From positions 2,046,001 to 2,110,000 of the forward strand of contig NZ_JAUSYB010000001.1 of assembly GCF_030816505.1 (NCBI RefSeq): DNA of 64,000 bases, given 5' to 3'. This document shows positions 59,903 through 64,000 of the stretch, in pieces. Source of the stretch: Microbacterium sp. W4I20 (lineage in GTDB: Bacteria; Actinomycetota; Actinomycetes; Actinomycetales; Microbacteriaceae). The notes beneath the pieces were generated by a model. It was given only the letters and a program-made list of their open reading frames with translations. It ran no database searches and had not been told where the DNA came from. Made by a program: the position numbers and the translations under genes. Numbering within the stretch: the stretch's first letter is position 1; the number at the start of each line of letters is the position of its first letter.

Positions 59903-59939
59903 TGGGCGAAGACGGATCCAGCCCTCCCCAGGAGTAGAA

Positions 59940-60812
59940 ATGCACCCTGTCGCGCGCGTCGACTTCAACGACCTCGGCTCGATCGTCCAGTGGCTCATCG
60001 GGCAGTGGTGGGTGTGGACGATCGTCGGCGTCATCGTGCTCTTCTTCCTCATCGTGTGGATCCTCCCCGACGCCAAGGTGAAGCCCTCGGAGGAGTTCTC
60101 CACGACCGACACCGAGGCGAATGAGATCGCGCTCGGCTTCCTCCAGATCACCAACCTGCCGTCGGGCCCGTGGAACGACCCGACCGCCTCGGGCCTCGGC
60201 GCTCGCGAGAAATCGGTGCTCGTCGACCAGTGGGGCGTGCACTCGCGCCAGGACTGGCTCGACAACATCGAGCGCCTCACCACCGATCGTCGTCGTCGTG
60301 AGATGTGGACGCTGTATCTCGCTGTCCGCACCGCCCTCGCCGAGCGCCTCAGCCGCGCACCGAAGGCGAAGGAGTGGCTGGCCGCGATCGTCGAGGAGGG
60401 CGGCGACAAGCGCGACGCCCGCACCTTCGTCACCGCGATCGAGTACATCGAGTCCGAGGTGCGCAAGCGCGTCGGGAAGGACATCGTCACCCCCGGCCTG
60501 TTCGTACGCACACTCGACGGCTACGCCATCGGCCAGGCGGTGGCCATGACCACGTGGGGTGTCGGACTCGGGCACGGCGATGTCGCCGAAGCGCGGTCCA
60601 TCATCCACCGGATCAACGCCGACGCCCGCCCGGCATTCGCCTCGTGGGCCGACTTCGGCCTCAGCTACATCGCCGGCCGCGTCATGCACGGGAGCGACGG
60701 CAGCGTCGACGAGAAGTCGTTCGAGAAGTTCGGCGACGGCTGGTCCGACTTCAAGGCCGCCGCGACCGAGAAGCGCAACGGCCCGTGGGCGACCCTGCCA
60801 TGGAGGCGCTGA
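59940..60812 (+). CDS. DUF1266-domain membrane-anchored protein
   Basis: A 290-residue protein. One membrane helix at about 20-42 (WTIVGVIVLFFLIVWILP) anchors a cytosolic DUF1266 domain (WGVHSRQDWLDNIERLTTDR to GLSYIAGRVMHG). The domain is of unknown function. AGGAG precedes the ATG at 5-7 nt. It overlaps the next gene by 13 nt, so both are co-translated. The long open frame upstream of the ATG has no ribosome site. Confidence 0.82.
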   Translation: MHPVARVDFNDLGSIVQWLIGQWWVWTIVGVIVLFFLIVWILPDAKVKPSEEFSTTDTEANEIALGFLQITNLPSGPWNDPTASGLGAREKSVLVDQWGVHSRQDWLDNIERLTTDRRRREMWTLYLAVRTALAERLSRAPKAKEWLAAIVEEGGDKRDARTFVTAIEYIESEVRKRVGKDIVTPGLFVRTLDGYAIGQAVAMTTWGVGLGHGDVAEARSIIHRINADARPAFASWADFGLSYIAGRVMHGSDGSVDEKSFEKFGDGWSDFKAAATEKRNGPWATLPWRR

Positions 60813-61846
60813 CCGTCGATCTGGAACCGCTGCGACGCAGCGCCGGATTCCGGGACATCCTCGCCTACGAGCGCATCTGCCGTATCCCGCCGCACAAGCG
60901 CTTCCTGGCGATCCTCATCGCCGTGCTGCTGTTCGCGGCGGCGATGCTGATCGGCCTGTGGGTGCTGGGGCGCAGCGACATCCTCGCGGTCGCACCGATC
61001 CTCGGGGTGTTCGTGATCGGCTACACCGTGCTGGCCGCGGTCGGGTTCGTCTGGTACGCCGTCGGGCTCAGTCGGCGCGTCAAGGTCGCCGCCTTCGCCT
61101 GGCAGAACGGGTGGGCCTACGCCGACGCGCTCGAGCACACCCGCCGCCCCGGCGCCGCGTTCACGCGGGTGCTGCGCGGACAGGAGCGAGCGGTCGTCGC
61201 GTGCGACGACGAGCGGATGCCGTTCGAGCTCGGCATCCACCATTCGGTGTCGCGCGGGCAGGAACGCGCGACGGTGCAGCGGCCCTTCGCCTTCGTCGAG
61301 CTGCCGCTGCCGTCGTCGGTGCCGCACATCGTGCTCGCCAACCGCCGCCGCAGCATCATCCCGACTCTGGGCCTGGGCCGGGGAGCGGCGCGGATGGACC
61401 TCGAAGGGGACTTCGCCCGGACGTTCCGGCTGATCGTTCCCGAGGGCTACCAGCAGGATGCGCTCTACATCTTCACACCCGACCTGATGGCGCGCGTGCT
61501 CGACCTCGGGTCGGGTGCCGAGATCGAACTCGTCTCCGACCGGCTCTACGTCTATCTGCCGCCGAGCACCCGCTTCGACCGTGCACAGACGATGGCCGCG
61601 GTGCTCACCCTGGCCGAGGAGTTCCACCGCCGATTCTCCGCCCGCACCGAGCTGTACCGCGACGACGATGCCGGCGAGATCGCCGCCCGGGCCGGAGTCT
61701 CCGTCGGGCTGCGCGGTCAGCGGCTGGGCGGCCGCGGCGTCTCCGTCCTCGCCGTCGCCGGAACCGCCGGCGTGCTGCTGCTCTCGGCCGGAGTCACGGC
61801 CTTCTCCCTGTTCGGCGGCGACATCCTGCGCACGCTGGGCGGCTGA
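60800..61846 (+). CDS. Membrane protein paired with DUF1266
   Basis: A 348-residue protein with two membrane helices at about 34-52 and 58-85, a large cytosolic part of about 220 residues, and one more helix near the C-terminus (about 318-340). No family recognised, though the layout resembles several unknown DUF proteins with a similar GLSRRVKVAAFAWQNGW start of the soluble part. Overlap with the DUF1266 gene makes a shared complex likely. Confidence 0.78.
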   Translation: MEALTVDLEPLRRSAGFRDILAYERICRIPPHKRFLAILIAVLLFAAAMLIGLWVLGRSDILAVAPILGVFVIGYTVLAAVGFVWYAVGLSRRVKVAAFAWQNGWAYADALEHTRRPGAAFTRVLRGQERAVVACDDERMPFELGIHHSVSRGQERATVQRPFAFVELPLPSSVPHIVLANRRRSIIPTLGLGRGAARMDLEGDFARTFRLIVPEGYQQDALYIFTPDLMARVLDLGSGAEIELVSDRLYVYLPPSTRFDRAQTMAAVLTLAEEFHRRFSARTELYRDDDAGEIAARAGVSVGLRGQRLGGRGVSVLAVAGTAGVLLLSAGVTAFSLFGGDILRTLGG

Positions 61847-61856
61847 CCCATAGACC

Positions 61857-61903
61857 CACGGTTGCGGACCTGGCCAGGAGGGGGCGCCAGGTCCGCAGCC
61901 GTG
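61857..61903. terminator. Long inverted repeat between convergent genes
   Basis: CACGGTTGCGGACCTGGC (61857-61874) pairs with GCCAGGTCCGCAGCCGTG (61886-61903) over 17 of 18 bp. It lies between the membrane gene stop and the LacI stop and can end both. Confidence 0.85.
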
Positions 61904-61935
61904 CTGACCTCGCTCGTGCCGCGAACTTCTGCTCG

Positions 61936-62934
61936 CTAGGCCGAGGCGCGCACCACGAGCTCGGTGGGCAGGATCGTCGTGTTCACCGGATCCTCGCCCG
62001 CGAGCCGCGCCAGCAGCACGCCGGCCATCGCCTCGCCCTGCGCGTACATCGGCTGACGCATCGTGGTGAGCTGCGGATCGGTCGAGACCGCGACGGAAGA
62101 GTCGTCGAAGCCGACGAGAGCAACGTCTTCCGGCACGCGCAACCCCGCCGAGCGCAGGGCCGTCAGCGCCCCTCGAGCCATGAGGTCGCTCGCGACGAAG
62201 ACGGCATCCGGCGTTCCCCCGGAGAGGATGCGGCGCATCGCTTCGGTGCCGCTGGTCTCGCTGTAGTCGCCGGCATCCTCGGCGAAAGGCTGCAGACCCG
62301 CATCCGCGAGCGCGCTCCGGAATCCGTTGACGCGATCGATCGATGACACCATGGTCGGCGTGCCGCAGATCGTCGCGATCCGGGTCCGGCCGATGTCGAC
62401 CAGCCTGCGCGTCGCGGTCTTCGCCCCGGCGACGTTGTCGACGTCGACGACGTAGTCCGTCTCGTTGCGACGCACCGGTCGCCCGCCGTAGACGACAGGC
62501 ACGGCATCCGCGATCCGGTCGATGAACGCATCGCTGGTGTGATGCGACACGATCAGGGCGCCGTCGACACCGCCGTTCCGGACGAAGCTGGTCATCTTGT
62601 CGCCGGGGTCGTCGCTGGCGATGAGCAGGTTGAGCAGGTAGTCCGAGCCCCCGAGCGCCCCGGTGATGCCGGCGACGATCTCAGCGAAGAACGGGTCGCC
62701 GAAGAAGCGGGTGGTGTCCTCGGGCACGATCAGCGCGATCGCGTGCGTCTGCCGAGAGGCCAGCGAGCGCGCGGCACGGTTCGGGACGTAGTTCAGCTCG
62801 TCGATCGCGGCACGCACGGCGGCGAGGGCCTCGGGACTCACCGCCGTCGAGCCGTTCACGACCCTCGACACCGTCGACCGTGAGACGCCGGCCGCCGACG
62901 CCACCTCTTCGATGGTCGCTCGTGGCGACATCAT
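61936..62934 (-). CDS. LacI-family repressor, probably of the GH1 gene
   Basis: A 332-residue LacI regulator. Helix-turn-helix ATIEEVASAAGVSRSTVSRVVNGS, hinge NYVPNRAARSLASRQ, then the sugar-binding domain (IALIVPEDTTRFFGDPFF to VALVGFDDSSVAV). It follows the GH1 gene on the same strand, which is the usual place for a repressor of a beta-glucoside operon. The inverted repeat between them may end the GH1 message first. Start MMSPRATI. Confidence 0.93.
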   Translation of the reverse strand: MMSPRATIEEVASAAGVSRSTVSRVVNGSTAVSPEALAAVRAAIDELNYVPNRAARSLASRQTHAIALIVPEDTTRFFGDPFFAEIVAGITGALGGSDYLLNLLIASDDPGDKMTSFVRNGGVDGALIVSHHTSDAFIDRIADAVPVVYGGRPVRRNETDYVVDVDNVAGAKTATRRLVDIGRTRIATICGTPTMVSSIDRVNGFRSALADAGLQPFAEDAGDYSETSGTEAMRRILSGGTPDAVFVASDLMARGALTALRSAGLRVPEDVALVGFDDSSVAVSTDPQLTTMRQPMYAQGEAMAGVLLARLAGEDPVNTTILPTELVVRASA

Positions 62935-62993
62935 CGCGCGTACTCTTCCATCGACCCATTCTGTCTGCTCACCGGGGAGCTCCGTCGCCGATC

Positions 62994-63060
62994 CTCGTTC
63001 GAATCGCCTGAATGGGCGTTTCCGGCCCCCCGAGACCCCGATTCAGGCGATTCGAACGAG
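62994..63060. terminator. Perfect 20-bp-arm inverted repeat at the GH1 gene end
   Basis: CTCGTTCGAATCGCCTGAAT (62994-63013) and ATTCAGGCGATTCGAACGAG (63041-63060) match perfectly. The right arm contains the last codons and stop of the GH1 gene. Its core is not symmetric. Strong terminator candidate, and the same architecture as the elements at 1482, 5081 and 45456. Confidence 0.88.
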
Positions 63061-64000
63061 CGCGGGTTGCGGCGTCGGGGCGAGATCCCGCGCCGCGATG
63101 ATGCGTGCGTACTCCCGGCCGGAGTCCTTCAGGCTCCGCTCCTGCGTCTCGTAGTCGACCCGCACGATGCCGAACCGCTTGTCGTAGCCCCAGGCCCACT
63201 CGAAGTTGTCGAACATCGACCAGTAGAAGTAGCCCCGCACGTCGACGCCGGAGTCCGCGGCATCCAGCACCGCACCGAGGTGCAGGCGCAGGAACTCGGT
63301 GCGCTCGACGTCGTGCACGCGGGTCTCGCCGTCCTCCAGGACCGCGACATCGTCGTAGGCGGCGCCGTTCTCGGTCATGTACAGCACGGTGCCCGCGGGC
63401 TCGGCGTACTCGGTCCACACGCGCTGCAGCAGGCGGGTCAGGCCCTCGGGCTGCACCTCCCAGTTCTGCGCGGTGCGGGGCAGTCCCCGCTCGACCGAAT
63501 GGATGTTCTCGAACGAGGGGTACGGGCTGCGAGCCTTGCGCTCCGTGTCGGGCACGCTCTCCACGGCCGCGTGGACCGGTGCGCTGCCGGCGAGGAAGTC
63601 GCCGTGGTAGTAGTTCACGCCCTGGGTGTCGATGTGCTGCGAGATGGTGTCGAGGTCTCCGTCGTGGATCGCGGATTCGAAGCGCGCGACGGCATCCGCA
63701 TCCACCGCCCTGATGTCCTCGACGATGTCGGCGGGATACTCGCCGCGGTAGATCGGGTCGAGGAACCAACGGTTGAACTGTCCGTCCACCCGGCGCGCGG
63801 CGTCGACATCGGCGGGGTTCTGCGGGTCGGCCGGATCGGCGACCGTGTGGTTGAGCGTGATGCCGAGATCGAGCGAGGCATCGCGCCGGCGCAGCTCGCG
63901 TACCGTCGACCCGTGCGCGAGCAGCAGATGGTGCGACGCGAGCAGCCCCTCCTCGACACTCGTGTGTCCCGGTGCGTGCTCGCCGCCCGTGTAGGAGAGG
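63043..64000 (-). CDS. GH1 beta-glucosidase, C-terminal part (runs off the window)
   Basis: The 3' 318 codons of a family 1 glycosidase; the 5' end lies beyond 64000. The nucleophile motif TENG is present (LYMTENGAAYDD), and FYWSMFDNFEWAWGYDKRFGI near the end binds the sugar. GITLNHTVADPADPQNP is the usual middle part. It splits beta-glucosides such as cellobiose. The gene is intact to the stop. The LacI gene follows. Confidence 0.93.
   Translation of the reverse strand, partial: LSYTGGEHAPGHTSVEEGLLASHHLLLAHGSTVRELRRRDASLDLGITLNHTVADPADPQNPADVDAARRVDGQFNRWFLDPIYRGEYPADIVEDIRAVDADAVARFESAIHDGDLDTISQHIDTQGVNYYHGDFLAGSAPVHAAVESVPDTERKARSPYPSFENIHSVERGLPRTAQNWEVQPEGLTRLLQRVWTEYAEPAGTVLYMTENGAAYDDVAVLEDGETRVHDVERTEFLRLHLGAVLDAADSGVDVRGYFYWSMFDNFEWAWGYDKRFGIVRVDYETQERSLKDSGREYARIIAARDLAPTPQPALVRIA

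Noticed and set aside
1-64000. tRNA, rRNA, prophage, insertion sequence or defence island
   Set aside because: I found no cloverleaf sequence, rRNA segment, integrase, transposase, phage structural gene or restriction gene. The only defence-like pair is VapBC.

Overview
High-GC actinobacterial chromosome, most like Microbacterium or a close relative in Microbacteriaceae. The support is the strong G/C preference at third codon positions, frequent GTG starts, DtxR-type iron boxes, a DUF3073 gene, a TipA-type MerR regulator, a DHA2 exporter with a PadR regulator, a sugar importer that lacks its own ATPase, and the short palindromic repeats typical of this group. There is no rRNA, tRNA, CRISPR array, prophage or insertion sequence. 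It reads as ordinary chromosome with dense, mostly 4-nt-overlapping operons and no gene-free stretch above 300 bases.

Layout. 0-5 kb: unknown lipoprotein, DEAD-box RNA helicase with a very long charged N-terminal tail, aldose 1-epimerase-like protein. 5-12.2 kb: TetR regulator plus RND exporter, a MacB/FtsX-like ABC pair, two overlapping fluoride channel genes. 12.2-16.6 kb: a frameshifted FAD/Rieske oxidoreductase, nitroreductase, repeat-rich DNA, a TipA-like MerR regulator with its own 19-bp-spacer promoter. 16.7-24 kb: glycogen phosphorylase, DUF4097-PadR operon, stress protein, DUF3073, MOSC protein, MFS exporter. 24-27.7 kb: purF and purM. 27.8-35.2 kb: an iron/heme locus with a large HtaA-domain surface protein facing a frameshifted CPBP protease and hmuTUV, with three DtxR-like boxes. 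35.2-44.7 kb: a glycoside-use locus (DeoR regulator, GH4 glycosidase, ABC sugar importer, SIS isomerase-like protein, PfkB kinase, secreted lipoprotein).

44.7-54.6 kb: NUDIX protein, purD, HxlR-MFS pair, amino-acid ABC importer with a fused binding protein and permease, DHA2 exporter-PadR pair, purC. 54.6-56.8 kb: VapBC toxin-antitoxin and a uracil/xanthine-type permease. 56.8-59.8 kb: TetR-pxpA-pxpBC (5-oxoproline use). 59.9-64 kb: DUF1266 gene with a membrane partner, LacI regulator, and the 3' part of a GH1 beta-glucosidase that runs off the window.

The most unusual feature is the set of long inverted repeats at gene ends. Three of them (1482, 5081, 45456) share nearly the same outer arms but have unrelated cores. 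Six more have the same architecture with other arms. A second point is that several repressor-type genes carry a clear palindromic operator in their own promoter (TetR-RND, MerR, PadR-DUF4097, HxlR, PadR-DHA2, VapBC, TetR-pxp). Two genes (12249-13779 and 31425-32200) are broken by single frameshifts. These may be real or may be consensus errors.
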